This document shows positions 36,075 through 44,737 of a stretch of 64,000 nt of DNA, piece after piece. Position numbers and translations under genes: made by a program. How positions within the stretch are numbered: the stretch's first letter is position 1; every line of letters begins with the position of its first letter. The notes under the pieces are model-generated. The model had not been told where the DNA came from. It worked only from the letters and a program-made list of their open reading frames with translations, and searched no databases. Source of the stretch: Clostridiaceae bacterium (GTDB lineage: Bacteria > Bacillota > Clostridia > Oscillospirales > Acutalibacteraceae); the NCBI GenBank assembly GCA_016292455.1, contig JAEDIL010000001.1:30582-94581 (forward strand), written 5' to 3'.

Positions 36075-36881
36075 ATGTTGAAAAGACTCATTTTTTCTGC
36101 ATTAGTCCTGCTGATTATCATTGCCTATCCGCTTTACAACATAATCGCGTCCGGTTCAGATAAATCAATGCCCTCAGCCGATGTTTCAAAAGGGGCTTTT
36201 GTCCTTGAAAGCTACGCTGGATTATCCGTTGAAAAAGCGGACCAAAAAGTCAGGGCAGCTCAAAAAAAGCGCGAAGACGTACTCAATCGCCTGAGCGCAA
36301 ACAAGCTGGTTGAAAATCAGATCCGTCTGCTTGACAAAGGAAAGCTCTCTTACCGAAAGGTTTTTGAAAACGTATATTTTGCCGGCGATTCTCTGATGAA
36401 CGGTCTCGAAGCCTATAACATTCTTAACTCCAAGCACCTTTTCACCCAGGTCAGTGCAAGCCTTTATCACCTTGAAGGCGTAACCGGCACGCTTGTTTCA
36501 ATCCGGCCGCAGGTGCTCATTCTTCATTACGGACTCAACATGATAGGCGACCAGCAATATCACGTTGACTCGTTCATAAGTCAATATACCAAGGACATCA
36601 AGGCGCTCAGAAAAAAGCTGCCGGATACGAGAATAATTGTCAGTCTCCTTTTTCCCGTTGACACTTCGGTTGCAACGGCGAAGCGTTTTAAATATGTTTC
36701 AAGATATAATGAGAGGCTTGTCAGAATGTGCAAGGAACTCGGCGTTGAATATCTTGATTCCACACCCGTTTTCAAAGGTCACAATGAGTTTTACGGCGCG
36801 GACGGAATTCACCTTTCCGCCTCGTTTTACAGCAAATACTGGCTGAAATATATTATGAGAGAAATGGAGATTTACGCATGA
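36075..36881 (+). CDS. Membrane-anchored SGNH/GDSL-family hydrolase or acyltransferase
   Basis: The 268-residue protein has an N-terminal membrane anchor (about 4-26), a charged linker and an SGNH domain. Block I is FAGDSLMNG (S106), the oxyanion block is HYGLNM, and the acid and base are D243 and H246 in ADGIHLS. Proteins like this transfer or remove acetyl groups outside the cell. It is first in a tight operon with DUF4358, MBOAT and DHHW proteins, so a role in O-acylation of a surface polymer is inferred. The stop overlaps the next start by ATGA. Confidence 0.82.
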   Translation: MLKRLIFSALVLLIIIAYPLYNIIASGSDKSMPSADVSKGAFVLESYAGLSVEKADQKVRAAQKKREDVLNRLSANKLVENQIRLLDKGKLSYRKVFENVYFAGDSLMNGLEAYNILNSKHLFTQVSASLYHLEGVTGTLVSIRPQVLILHYGLNMIGDQQYHVDSFISQYTKDIKALRKKLPDTRIIVSLLFPVDTSVATAKRFKYVSRYNERLVRMCKELGVEYLDSTPVFKGHNEFYGADGIHLSASFYSKYWLKYIMREMEIYA

Positions 36882-37348
36882 GCAAGCAAAGATTCGGCGA
36901 GTTATTCTGCGTTGTTCTGCTTTTTGCTTTCATCGGCTTTTTGTTTTTTCAAAACAGCGCAGGGCAAAAGAGCGCCGAAGAGCTTTTTGATAAAATTTAC
37001 TCCGCCGCAGATCTGAGCTATCTCAAAATCCGCGACAACCAGACCTTGAAAAAGGAATTTTCTTTCAGCAAAAAAGACGTTGAAAACGTTATTTATCTTT
37101 CCTCAGACTCGATTATGGAAGTGCGCGAACTGCTTTTGGTTGAAACAAAAAGCACCGATGACGTTGACGCAATAGTTGAGAAAATCAGGAGCCGCATTGA
37201 GAAAAAGAAAGCCCTTTTCAAAAACTACGCTCCCGAACAGAGTGCATTGCTTGAAAACTACGCCCTTGAAAAAAAGGGAAAGTTTATCATGTTCACCGTT
37301 TCCGACTCACCGGAAGAATTTATCAAGGCTTTTAAAAAAGCGCTGTAA
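36878..37348 (+). CDS. DUF4358 domain protein
   Basis: A 156-residue protein with an N-terminal membrane segment (about 8-27) and an outer domain with the DUF4358 pattern DSIMEVRELLLVE. The pattern KSTDDVDAIVEKIRSRIEKKK predicts a helical region. The family has no known function but is regularly found beside MBOAT and SGNH proteins in Clostridia, as here. It overlaps the SGNH gene by 4 bases and precedes the MBOAT gene by 15. Confidence 0.78.
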   Translation: MSKQRFGELFCVVLLFAFIGFLFFQNSAGQKSAEELFDKIYSAADLSYLKIRDNQTLKKEFSFSKKDVENVIYLSSDSIMEVRELLLVETKSTDDVDAIVEKIRSRIEKKKALFKNYAPEQSALLENYALEKKGKFIMFTVSDSPEEFIKAFKKAL

Positions 37349-37363
37349 AAAGGAGTTTGCCCG

Positions 37364-38779
37364 ATGGTTTTCAGCAGCACTGCTTTTTTGTTTGTTTTTC
37401 TGCCTGTTGTGCTTTTCTCTTACTTTGTAAAGCTTTTCAGAAATGACGAGCAAAAAGAGCTTACAAAAAAAAATGCGGTTCTTTGCCTTTCAAGCCTTGT
37501 TTTTTATGCCTGGGGCGAACCGGTCTATATTGTCCTGATGCTTATCAGCATCATCTTCAACTACAATCTCGCAATTGACCTTGAAGCAAACGCCGGGAGC
37601 GAAAAAAAACGCCGGGCTCTTCTTTTCTTTGCCGTGCTTTTCAATCTCGGAATTCTCGGCTTTTTCAAGTATTCCGGCTTTGTTGTTGAAAACATAAACT
37701 CAGTTTTTTCACTCAACATAAAATATGAACCCTTTGCCCTGCCTGTCGGCATTTCGTTTTATACCTTTCAGGTTCTTTCCTATGTTATCGACGTCTATCG
37801 CGGAGATTGCAGCGTTCAATACAGCCTTCTTAACTTCGCAACCTATGTTTCGATGTTTCCGCAGCTTATTGCCGGTCCCATCATTCAGTATAACGACATT
37901 GAAACGCAGCTTTCAGAAAGAACTCACACCCTGAAAAAATTCACCGCCGGAATACTCTTTTTTATCCGCGGCATGGGCAAAAAGGTTCTTTTTGCCAACA
38001 CAATCGGCGCCGTCTACACAAACCTCACCGCCGGAAATTCCGGCTCGCTCTGCTCCGCTGACGCGTGGTTCGCAATTCTCTGCTACACGCTTCAGATTTA
38101 CTTTGATTTCAGCGGTTACAGCGATATGGCGCTGGGACTCGGCAAAATGTTCGGTTTTGATTTTATTCAGAACTTCAACTTTCCCTATTGCGCCGAGAGC
38201 ATCAAGGACTTCTGGAGCCGCTGGCACATTTCGCTTTCAGGCTGGTTCCGTGACTATGTATATATCCCGCTCGGCGGCAACCGCAAGGGCACAGCGAGAA
38301 CAATATTCAACATCGCCGTTGTCTGGTGTCTTACGGGTCTGTGGCACGGGGCAAGCTGGAACTTTGTTGCCTGGGGCGCATTTTACGGCATTTTGCTCAT
38401 CGGGGAGAAATATGTTTTCAAAAACCTTTCCGAAAAGCTTCCACGTCCTGCCAGACGGGTTGCAACAATGCTCATCGTTATAATCGGCTGGGTCTTTTTT
38501 TCAAGCGAAAACCTTTCTTCGGCCGTCTCCTTCCTCTCTTCAATGTTCGGCGCAAACGGCTTTGCCGGTGATTCAACGCTCTATACTCTCAAAACGAACC
38601 TCTTCCCGTTCGCCGTAATGAGTCTGAGTGCGCTCGGCTTTTTCAAAAAGCTGCCGACCCTTAAAAATCAGGCGATGAAATTAACCGTTCAGGCTGTCGG
38701 CTATCTTTTGGTCTTTATTCTCAGCATTGTTTTCATCGTCAGCAGCACATACAATCCTTTCCTTTATTTCAGATTCTGA
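37364..38779 (+). CDS. MBOAT family O-acyltransferase (AlgI/DltB-like)
   Basis: A 471-residue protein with about ten membrane helices. The MBOAT core is clear: YFDFSGYSDMALGLGKMFGF, then FWSRWHISLSGWFRDYVYIP with H288, and GLWHGASWNF with the catalytic H328. Relatives AlgI and DltB take an activated acyl group inside the cell and pass it across the membrane to an SGNH partner that acylates a polysaccharide or teichoic acid. Neighbours on both sides supply such partners. The acyl group and polymer are unknown. Confidence 0.93.
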   Translation: MVFSSTAFLFVFLPVVLFSYFVKLFRNDEQKELTKKNAVLCLSSLVFYAWGEPVYIVLMLISIIFNYNLAIDLEANAGSEKKRRALLFFAVLFNLGILGFFKYSGFVVENINSVFSLNIKYEPFALPVGISFYTFQVLSYVIDVYRGDCSVQYSLLNFATYVSMFPQLIAGPIIQYNDIETQLSERTHTLKKFTAGILFFIRGMGKKVLFANTIGAVYTNLTAGNSGSLCSADAWFAILCYTLQIYFDFSGYSDMALGLGKMFGFDFIQNFNFPYCAESIKDFWSRWHISLSGWFRDYVYIPLGGNRKGTARTIFNIAVVWCLTGLWHGASWNFVAWGAFYGILLIGEKYVFKNLSEKLPRPARRVATMLIVIIGWVFFSSENLSSAVSFLSSMFGANGFAGDSTLYTLKTNLFPFAVMSLSALGFFKKLPTLKNQAMKLTVQAVGYLLVFILSIVFIVSSTYNPFLYFRF

Positions 38780-38792
38780 TGAGGTTAACCAG

Positions 38793-39968
38793 ATGAACAC
38801 GAACAAAACCACCGGGAATGAAAAAAAACATCGCCGCGCAATAACAGCGGTATGTATTGCTGTCATTACATTCTTTTGCGCAATAATTTTCGGCGGTTTC
38901 CTTCTTTCCGCCATTTTCCCCGACCGTGAAAAATCGGAAAACGAAAACCGCGTTCTGAAACAGTTTCCTAAATTCAGCCTTTCCGCTCTTTTTGACGGAA
39001 GCTTCACAAAAAACCTTGAAATCTATCTGAACGACCAGTTCCCTTTCCGCGACAGCATAATAACTTTCAAAACAAAGGTTGACCGCATTGCGGGAAAAAC
39101 CGAGGAAAACGGCGTTTATATCGGCAAGGACAAATTCCTCTTTGAAGCACCTGCAAAAGCAGATAACGTCAAGCTGAAAGAACTGACAAAGGCAATCACA
39201 GATTTTTCAAGGAAAAACAAAAAACTGAAAAAAGCGTTCATTCTTTCTCCGAATGCCTCGGATATTCTTCCGGAAAAATTCCCGACTGCGCTGAAACCCG
39301 GGGACAGAAGCGGAGTTTTCAGCTTCATCAGGAAAAACATTCCGGGTGTTTCGTGGATAGACTGCAAAGGCGTTTTTGAAAAACAAAAGAACAAATCCGA
39401 CCTTTTTTACCGCACCGACCACCACTGGACGACCCGCGCCGCGTACCTTTCATTCAATGAGCTTTCCTCTCTCTGGAGCTTGGGCGCAAAAAAAAGAGAC
39501 TTTTCCTTTTATCCCGTTTCCGCTTCGTTTCAAGGTACGCTTTCCTCTTCTGCCGCCGTAAACGACGCTGCGGACATAATTGAAATCTGCGTCCCGAAAA
39601 AGCAGGCGGGAAAATATACGGTGCTTTATGAAAGTTCAAGCCGAAAAACTGCTTCGCTCTTTGAAAAGGAAAAGCTCAGCCAAAAAAATCAGTACGAGGT
39701 CTTTCTCGGCGGCAATCATGACAAGGTAATCATCTCAACCGCGGCGGACACCCCTGCAACACTCCTTGTTTTAAAGGATTCCTACGCAAACTGTATGCTT
39801 CCGATGCTTACTCCGTATTTTTCAAAAATAGTTGTTATTGACCCCAGATATTTTTCAGACAGTCTCAAAGCAGTAATGAGCGAAACAAAATTTACACATG
39901 TTCTTTTCGTTTACAACATGGACACCCTCCTCGGCGACACCTCACTCGTTCCTGCACTCAAAGGCTGA
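38793..39968 (+). CDS. DHHW family protein (AlgJ/AlgX-like)
   Basis: A 391-residue protein with one N-terminal membrane helix (about 20-42) and an outer DHHW domain. The name-giving motif is visible as FYRTDHHWTTRAAY, and a late VLKDSYANCMLP supplies the serine of an SGNH-like active site. Such proteins work with MBOAT proteins as the extracellular acyltransferase. ATG 38793 has GAGGTTAACCAG before it; the frame to 38727 overlaps the MBOAT gene. The gene follows the MBOAT stop by 13 bases. Confidence 0.87.
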   Translation: MNTNKTTGNEKKHRRAITAVCIAVITFFCAIIFGGFLLSAIFPDREKSENENRVLKQFPKFSLSALFDGSFTKNLEIYLNDQFPFRDSIITFKTKVDRIAGKTEENGVYIGKDKFLFEAPAKADNVKLKELTKAITDFSRKNKKLKKAFILSPNASDILPEKFPTALKPGDRSGVFSFIRKNIPGVSWIDCKGVFEKQKNKSDLFYRTDHHWTTRAAYLSFNELSSLWSLGAKKRDFSFYPVSASFQGTLSSSAAVNDAADIIEICVPKKQAGKYTVLYESSSRKTASLFEKEKLSQKNQYEVFLGGNHDKVIISTAADTPATLLVLKDSYANCMLPMLTPYFSKIVVIDPRYFSDSLKAVMSETKFTHVLFVYNMDTLLGDTSLVPALKG

Positions 39969-39997
39969 ACAAAAATTATATGATTGGAGAAAAACAA

Positions 39998-40618
39998 ATG
40001 AGTGAAACAAAAGAAATGCTTCATTCCGGCGAGCTCTATTGCTGTGATGACGATAACCTCATGAACGAGCAGCTGCTTTGCCTTGAAAAGCTCTATGACT
40101 TCAACGCAACACGTCCGCTTGAACAGGAAAAGCGTTCGCAGCTGCTGAAAGAAATGTTTGCCGAAATCGGAGAAGGCTGCTATATCGAACCTCCGTTTCA
40201 CGCGAATTGGGGCGGCAGACACGTTCACTTCGGCAAAAATGTTTATGCGAACTTCAATCTCACCCTTGTTGACGACACACACATTTATGTCGGTGACTGC
40301 ACAATGCTCGCGCCGAATGTCACCGTTGCAACCGCAGGTCACCCTATTCTGCCCTCCCTGCGTGAAAAGGTTTTTCAGTTCAATATGCCCGTCCATATCG
40401 GCAGAAACTGCTGGATCGGCGCGGGCGCACTCATTCTGCCCGGAGTCACGATAGGCGACAACACAGTGATCGGCGCAGGATCTGTGGTAACAAAAGATAT
40501 TCCGGCAAATGTGGTTGCGGTCGGCAATCCCTGCCGCGTTGTTCGCGAAATCAGCGAGCACGACAAAGAGTTCTATTACGGGGAAAGGCGCATTCCCGAA
40601 AAGCTCCTTTCCGAATAA
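39998..40618 (+). CDS. Sugar O-acetyltransferase (maltose/galactoside acetyltransferase type)
   Basis: The 206-residue protein is a left-handed beta-helix acetyltransferase. It has the N-terminal Mac domain (MLHSGELYCCDDDNLM), the active-site histidine in VATAGHPI, and hexapeptide repeats ending in IGAGSVVTKDIPANVVAVGNP. It would acetylate free sugars with acetyl-CoA. ATG 39998 has TTGGAGA upstream. It sits 29 bases after the DHHW gene and shares the terminator, but whether it works with the acylation locus is uncertain. Confidence 0.9.
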   Translation: MSETKEMLHSGELYCCDDDNLMNEQLLCLEKLYDFNATRPLEQEKRSQLLKEMFAEIGEGCYIEPPFHANWGGRHVHFGKNVYANFNLTLVDDTHIYVGDCTMLAPNVTVATAGHPILPSLREKVFQFNMPVHIGRNCWIGAGALILPGVTIGDNTVIGAGSVVTKDIPANVVAVGNPCRVVREISEHDKEFYYGERRIPEKLLSE

Positions 40619-40626
40619 CAAAAACA

Positions 40627-40680
40627 AAACTATAAGCCGCAGACAACCGGGAAAGCTGTCATGGCTTATAGTTTATCTTT
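40627..40680 (+). terminator. Intrinsic terminator of the acylation locus
   Basis: ACTATAAGCC and GGCTTATAGT form the stem with a 24-base loop and a T-rich right flank. On the minus strand it could also end the TetR gene weakly. Confidence 0.7.
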
Positions 40681-40708
40681 GTTTATGAATTTTTCTGATG
40701 CCGCCTTT

Positions 40709-41332
40709 TCAGCGGTATATAGAGTATTTTTTATAGATGTCGCTTTCCTTCTGGCTTTTTGAGCCGAGAAAATATGTATAGCTCAAAAACCTTGACATGT
40801 CCTCAACCGGAATTTTCATTCCGTTGTTCATCCATTCAAGAATTGTTGCCAGCATACCCGAAAGCGCAAAGGTGGTCAGATAATTTCTCGGGTCGTTCTC
40901 CGGAAAAAACACAGCGGAATCGGGAATAACGCAGCGCACCGCCAGCTTGATTTTTTCCGCAAGGTGATTGTTGCAGTCGTTGCGGGTGATGAAGCGGCAG
41001 ACGGCATAATTTTCCTTGCAGAATTCAAGAAACCCTGAAAGGTATTCGACAATGCATTCAATGTCACTGAAATCGTTTTTGTAATTGACAACCGTTTCAA
41101 CAAAAACCTCATAAATCTCCTGCTGAATTTTCTCCATCATGTCAAAGATGTCGTTGTAATAAAGATAAAAAGTTGAACGGTTGACATCAGCAAGCGTAGT
41201 CAGCTCCGTAACAGTTATCTGATTTATATTTTTCTTTTCCAGAAGAGCAAAAAGGCTGTCCCTCAGGTTCTTTTTTGTTCTTTTCACTCTCCTGTCCTCT
41301 TTTTGAGGATTTTTATTTGAATTGTGTGGCAT
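40709..41332 (-). CDS. TetR/AcrR family transcriptional regulator
   Basis: The 207-residue regulator has a basic N-terminus and the TetR helix-turn-helix ITVTELTTLADVNRSTFYLYY, followed by a TetR_C_7-like all-helical ligand domain. It is divergent from the duplicated membrane protein gene, with a 252-base gap that contains dyads, so it probably controls both. GGAGG lies six bases before the ATG. The ligand is unknown. Confidence 0.88.
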   Translation of the reverse strand: MPHNSNKNPQKEDRRVKRTKKNLRDSLFALLEKKNINQITVTELTTLADVNRSTFYLYYNDIFDMMEKIQQEIYEVFVETVVNYKNDFSDIECIVEYLSGFLEFCKENYAVCRFITRNDCNNHLAEKIKLAVRCVIPDSAVFFPENDPRNYLTTFALSGMLATILEWMNNGMKIPVEDMSRFLSYTYFLGSKSQKESDIYKKYSIYR

Positions 41333-41349
41333 TATTTACCTCCGATATT

Positions 41350-41460
41350 CAACAAAAATTCATATATTTGTTGTTTATTGAACAAATCACCCGTTGAATA
41401 GTGTTTGAAAAAAAGATAAAATAGTGTATAATTTGACAGGTGTTAATCATTCCACACCTG
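41350..41460. promoter_or_regulatory. Divergent promoter region with two candidate operators
   Basis: For the plus-strand gene TTGAAA (41405-41410), 16 bases, TATAAT (41427-41432). Directly downstream, over the expected start point, is the dyad CAGGTGT-N10-ACACCTG (41437-41460). Nearer TetR lies CAACAAA-N10-TTTGTTG (about 41355-41378). Either could bind the TetR protein. Confidence 0.5.
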
Positions 41461-41584
41461 TTGAATATCTCGACACTTACCATTATATACAAATCCGGGA
41501 ATAAATCAACATTTTTTTATTTTTTCGCCTGCTGTCAAGTTTTCGGGGCGGATATTGAAAAAAAACAAACGAAAGGAAATCAAA

Positions 41585-42859
41585 ATGATCCGGGAGAACC
41601 AGTTAACCCTCGCACTCAAAAAAAGAAAAACCGCGTTCCTGCTTTCCGTTGTTGCCGGAATATATTTCTTCTCTTTTGCCTTCCTCGAAAATCCGCTGCA
41701 TTCAACAATCAGCGACATCGGACGGACAAGGTTGCCGTTCTTGGCAATTTACTGCATTCTTATTCCGCTTTTCAACGTTGTGAATTTCAACTATACCCTG
41801 AGAGCGTTCAGGCTTAAAGCTCCGGTTCTTCACAGAGCGTTTCTGATTTCAAACATACTTGTCGGTTTTGTTGCCACAACTCTCATGCCTGACCCTGCCG
41901 TTGGAAAGGTCACAACGTTTTCGGTTCTGCTGCACTGGCTTGCAGGCTTCGGCAACATCGTTTTTAATGCAACGGTTGTTCTCATAATCTGCTGCCGGCT
42001 TTACAGACGGACAAAAAGCAAAAAGGTGAAAGCTCTTTTCATTTCCGGAACAGCCGCCTGCATTGCAATTCTCGTTGTTTTTGTTGTTATGACTCTCGTT
42101 CTTGGCGGAACACAGAAAAGCAAAAACGGTCTTTACGAAATTGTTCCCGTTGTTACCACCGGTGTTGTTCTTTTTGTTCTCAATCATACAAACATCATTT
42201 CTCCAAAAAAAATGCGTGACAGCGAAGAAAAAGCCCTCAAAGTTCAGGACACAAGCCTGTTCACTGCCGTTTCCCATTTTTTCCTTGCGGCTGCGTGGCT
42301 GTTCTTCACGTTCTATGCCTTTGTAAGAAACCCGGTGAATTTCACAATCAGTATGACCGGACTTGATTATCCGCTCGGCTTCGGCGTAACCTGCGCCCTC
42401 ATAAGCGTCGGACTCAGTCTGAATTTCATTCTTGCGTTCAGACGCAGCGGCTATAAAAATATTTTCACTTATATTGTCGCTGTCAGCGGCTCGCTTGTTC
42501 TAATGCTTTGCATTGCCGCCCCCACAACTCACAGAGGTGACGGACTGAACCTTGTTCATTCGGTTGCGGCGGTTGCTTTCTTTGTTCTCATTATGGTTGC
42601 AGTCATTCTCTTCTGCCTTTTCAAACGCAGGGAAAACAAACTGTATACGCGTATCGGTCTAGGAATGCTTGTCATTCTTGCCCTCACGCTAATCGTCGCC
42701 TATGTTATGAACATTCTGCTTGAACAAAGGTACGGCAGAACGGGACTTGTTGAAATCATACCGCTTCAATATGTAATTTTCTTCCTGTTTTTTGAGAACT
42801 ATACCGATGCTTTTAAGTCTGAAAACAAGCTTGCTTCATCGGAAAAGACTAAGGTCTGA
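41585..42859 (+). CDS. Internally duplicated integral membrane protein (DUF998-like)
   Basis: A 424-residue protein with roughly twelve membrane helices in two similar halves. FLENPLHSTISDIG near residue 35 matches FVRNPVNFTISMTG near residue 250, and GLYEIVPVVTTGVVLFVLNH matches GLVEIIPLQYVIFFLFFENY. A conserved histidine or aspartate-rich loop follows each first block. The pattern recalls DUF998 proteins, which have one such unit; function unknown. ATG 41585 has GAAAGGAAA before it. Its divergent TetR neighbour suggests induction by a small molecule. Confidence 0.65.
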   Translation: MIRENQLTLALKKRKTAFLLSVVAGIYFFSFAFLENPLHSTISDIGRTRLPFLAIYCILIPLFNVVNFNYTLRAFRLKAPVLHRAFLISNILVGFVATTLMPDPAVGKVTTFSVLLHWLAGFGNIVFNATVVLIICCRLYRRTKSKKVKALFISGTAACIAILVVFVVMTLVLGGTQKSKNGLYEIVPVVTTGVVLFVLNHTNIISPKKMRDSEEKALKVQDTSLFTAVSHFFLAAAWLFFTFYAFVRNPVNFTISMTGLDYPLGFGVTCALISVGLSLNFILAFRRSGYKNIFTYIVAVSGSLVLMLCIAAPTTHRGDGLNLVHSVAAVAFFVLIMVAVILFCLFKRRENKLYTRIGLGMLVILALTLIVAYVMNILLEQRYGRTGLVEIIPLQYVIFFLFFENYTDAFKSENKLASSEKTKV

Positions 42860-42874
42860 ATCTTATCTCCCATG

Positions 42875-42917
42875 AAAAAAACGAAAGGGGACGAACAACG
42901 CTCCTTTCGTTTTTTTA
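42875..42917 (+). terminator. Intrinsic terminator of the membrane protein gene
   Basis: AAAAAACGAAAGG and CCTTTCGTTTTTT form the stem; seven T residues close the right side. Confidence 0.85.
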
Positions 42918-42943
42918 TGTGTGACATGACCTGGAACAAAATA

Positions 42944-42982
42944 AAAACGGGCGTTCTTATTCACAGAACAGCCCGTTTTTTC
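42944..42982 (-). terminator. Intrinsic terminator of metK transcript
   Basis: AAAACGGGC-GTTCT arms pair across a short loop with one bulge; on the minus strand the stem ends in a T-run. It can act from both sides. Confidence 0.8.
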
Positions 42983-42988
42983 GGATAT

Positions 42989-43270
42989 TCAGCCTTTTTC
43001 TTCAAGCAATTCATAGTCAAGTGCATCGTATGAGCTTCTCAGAAAAACCTGCCCTTTTTCGTTCCAACCTATCAGCGTTACAGGATAATATCTGTTTTTG
43101 TCCTTATCCTCGTAATGCTCAAAATCATCGGATTCGTCAGGGAAATATTCAAGTTCGTCCGCCGCTTTTTCTGCAACATAGCCGTTTTTGTCAATTACAC
43201 ATTCATGAACCGCAAGAGAATCGCTTTTGCTTTCATACCTTTCCGTTGCATTGCTGTAGATTATCCTCAG
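42989..43270 (-). pseudogene. Headless open reading frame behind metK
   Basis: A 93-codon frame overlaps the metK stop by a few bases and reads to a TGA at 42989. It has coding-like composition (acidic, aromatic: ELEYFPDESDDFEHYEDKDK, then YYPVTLIGWNEKGQVFLRSS) but no ATG, GTG or TTG anywhere in frame; stops TGA TAA lie upstream inside metK. It looks like the 3' end of a gene whose start was lost, or a frameshifted gene. No family is recognised. Confidence 0.45.
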
Positions 43271-44451
43271 ATGCCGGCAAGCCTGCGAAGTTCTTCCGCC
43301 TTATCAGTCTTTTCCCAGCAGACACCAAGCTCCTCTCTGCCGATGTGACCGTATGAGGAAAGGGGACGATAAATCGGAGCGCGGAGGTTCAGCGCGTCAA
43401 TAATCGCAGCCGGGCGAAGGTCAAAGACCTTGCTGACAATCCCGGCGAGCTTGTCCTCAGGAATCTTTGCCGTTGCGAAAGTTTCAACAAGAACCGAAAC
43501 CGGCTTTGCAACGCCGATTGCATAGGCAAGCTGAACTTCACACTTTGAGGCAAGACCTGCGGCAACAATGTTCTTTGCAACATATCTCGCGGCGTATGCA
43601 GCGCTGCGGTCAACCTTTGTGGGATCCTTTCCCGAGAAAGCACCGCCGCCATGGCGTGAGTATCCGCCGTAGGTATCAACAATAATTTTTCTTCCGGTCA
43701 GGCCGCTGTCCCCCTGAGGTCCGCCGATTACAAAGCGGCCTGTCGGATTGACGTATATTTTTGTTTCCGCGCTCATCAGCTCAGTGGGGATAACCGCTTC
43801 AATAACGTGCTTTTTAATATCCTCTCTGATTGTTTCAAGGGAAACGTCATCGCTGTGCTGAGAGGAAACAACAACCGCTGTAACGGCGACGGGCTTGTCA
43901 TCATCATATTCAACGGTCACCTGACTTTTTCCATCCGGGCGAAGATACGGAAGAGTTCCGTTCTTCCTGACTTCGGTGAGCTTCTTTGTGAGCTTGTGAG
44001 CGAGAGAAATGGGCAGCGGCATAAGCTCCGGTGTTTCGTTGCAGGCAAAGCCGAACATCATGCCCTGGTCCCCTGCGCCGTTGAGATTATATTTGTCTTC
44101 TTCACCGTCTTTCAGTTCGAGTGATTTATCAACGCCCATTGCAATGTCGCCTGACTGCTTGTCAAGGGTGACAGTCACGTTGCAGGTGTTGCCGTCGAAG
44201 CCTTTTTCGGGTGAATCATAGCCGATGTCGCAGATTGCCTTTCTTGCAATTGCTTCAATGTCAAGTTCAGCCGTGGTGCTGATTTCGCCCATGATGAAAA
44301 CCTGATTGGTTGTGATTGCCGTTTCGCAGGCGACTCTTCCTTCGGGGTCTTTTTCAAAAATTGCGTCAAGAACAGAATCGGAAATTCTGTCGCAGATTTT
44401 GTCGGGATGTCCTTCGGTAACGGACTCAGAGGTAAAAAGATGCTTTGCCAT
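43267..44451 (-). CDS. metK: S-adenosylmethionine synthetase
   Basis: The 394-residue enzyme makes SAM from methionine and ATP. It begins [18 protein letters not shown], and has the ATP-loop [12 protein letters not shown] and the conserved [24 protein letters not shown] riboswitch directly upstream closes the gene when SAM is plentiful. The end is followed by a headless frame and a terminator. Confidence 0.99.
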   Translation of the reverse strand: MAKHLFTSESVTEGHPDKICDRISDSVLDAIFEKDPEGRVACETAITTNQVFIMGEISTTAELDIEAIARKAICDIGYDSPEKGFDGNTCNVTVTLDKQSGDIAMGVDKSLELKDGEEDKYNLNGAGDQGMMFGFACNETPELMPLPISLAHKLTKKLTEVRKNGTLPYLRPDGKSQVTVEYDDDKPVAVTAVVVSSQHSDDVSLETIREDIKKHVIEAVIPTELMSAETKIYVNPTGRFVIGGPQGDSGLTGRKIIVDTYGGYSRHGGGAFSGKDPTKVDRSAAYAARYVAKNIVAAGLASKCEVQLAYAIGVAKPVSVLVETFATAKIPEDKLAGIVSKVFDLRPAAIIDALNLRAPIYRPLSSYGHIGREELGVCWEKTDKAEELRRLAGI

Positions 44452-44498
44452 TTCAATACTCCTTTAATTTATATTTTTCCTAATAAGATAAGTAACAG

Positions 44499-44633
44499 AA
44501 AAACTCCGGCCGAATCCCGACCGGAGATAAAAGCCTTATCTTTCGGTCAAGACCGCAGGATTTAGCACCTTGCAAAAGCAGGTTGCCGAGCTTCAAAGGG
44601 CCTGTTCCCTCAGCTACTCTTAATAAGGAAATA
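44499..44633 (-). promoter_or_regulatory. SAM-I (S-box) riboswitch with terminator
   Basis: On the minus strand the aptamer (about 44533-44628) shows the conserved S-box pieces CTTATTAAGAG, GCTGAGGGA, CCCTTTGAAGCTCGGCAACC, GGTGCTAAATCCTGC and GAAAGATAAG, with P1 formed by CTTAT and ATAAG. Downstream CTCCGG...CCGGAG with a T-run (44499-44526) is the terminator arm. SAM binding should switch metK off. Confidence 0.97.
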
Positions 44634-44668
44634 TTCAGTTAATGGGCAGCTCTCACTGCTGGTGTTTG

Positions 44669-44697
44669 ATTATACACTCATTCTTTCCGCTTGTCAA
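44669..44697 (-). promoter_or_regulatory. Promoter of metK
   Basis: Perfect consensus TTGACA, 17 bases, TATAAT on the minus strand, 36 bases before the riboswitch. Confidence 0.9.
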
Positions 44698-44737
44698 TAG
44701 CTTTGTTCAAGGTTTCAAAAGCAATCACCCGGTTCAT

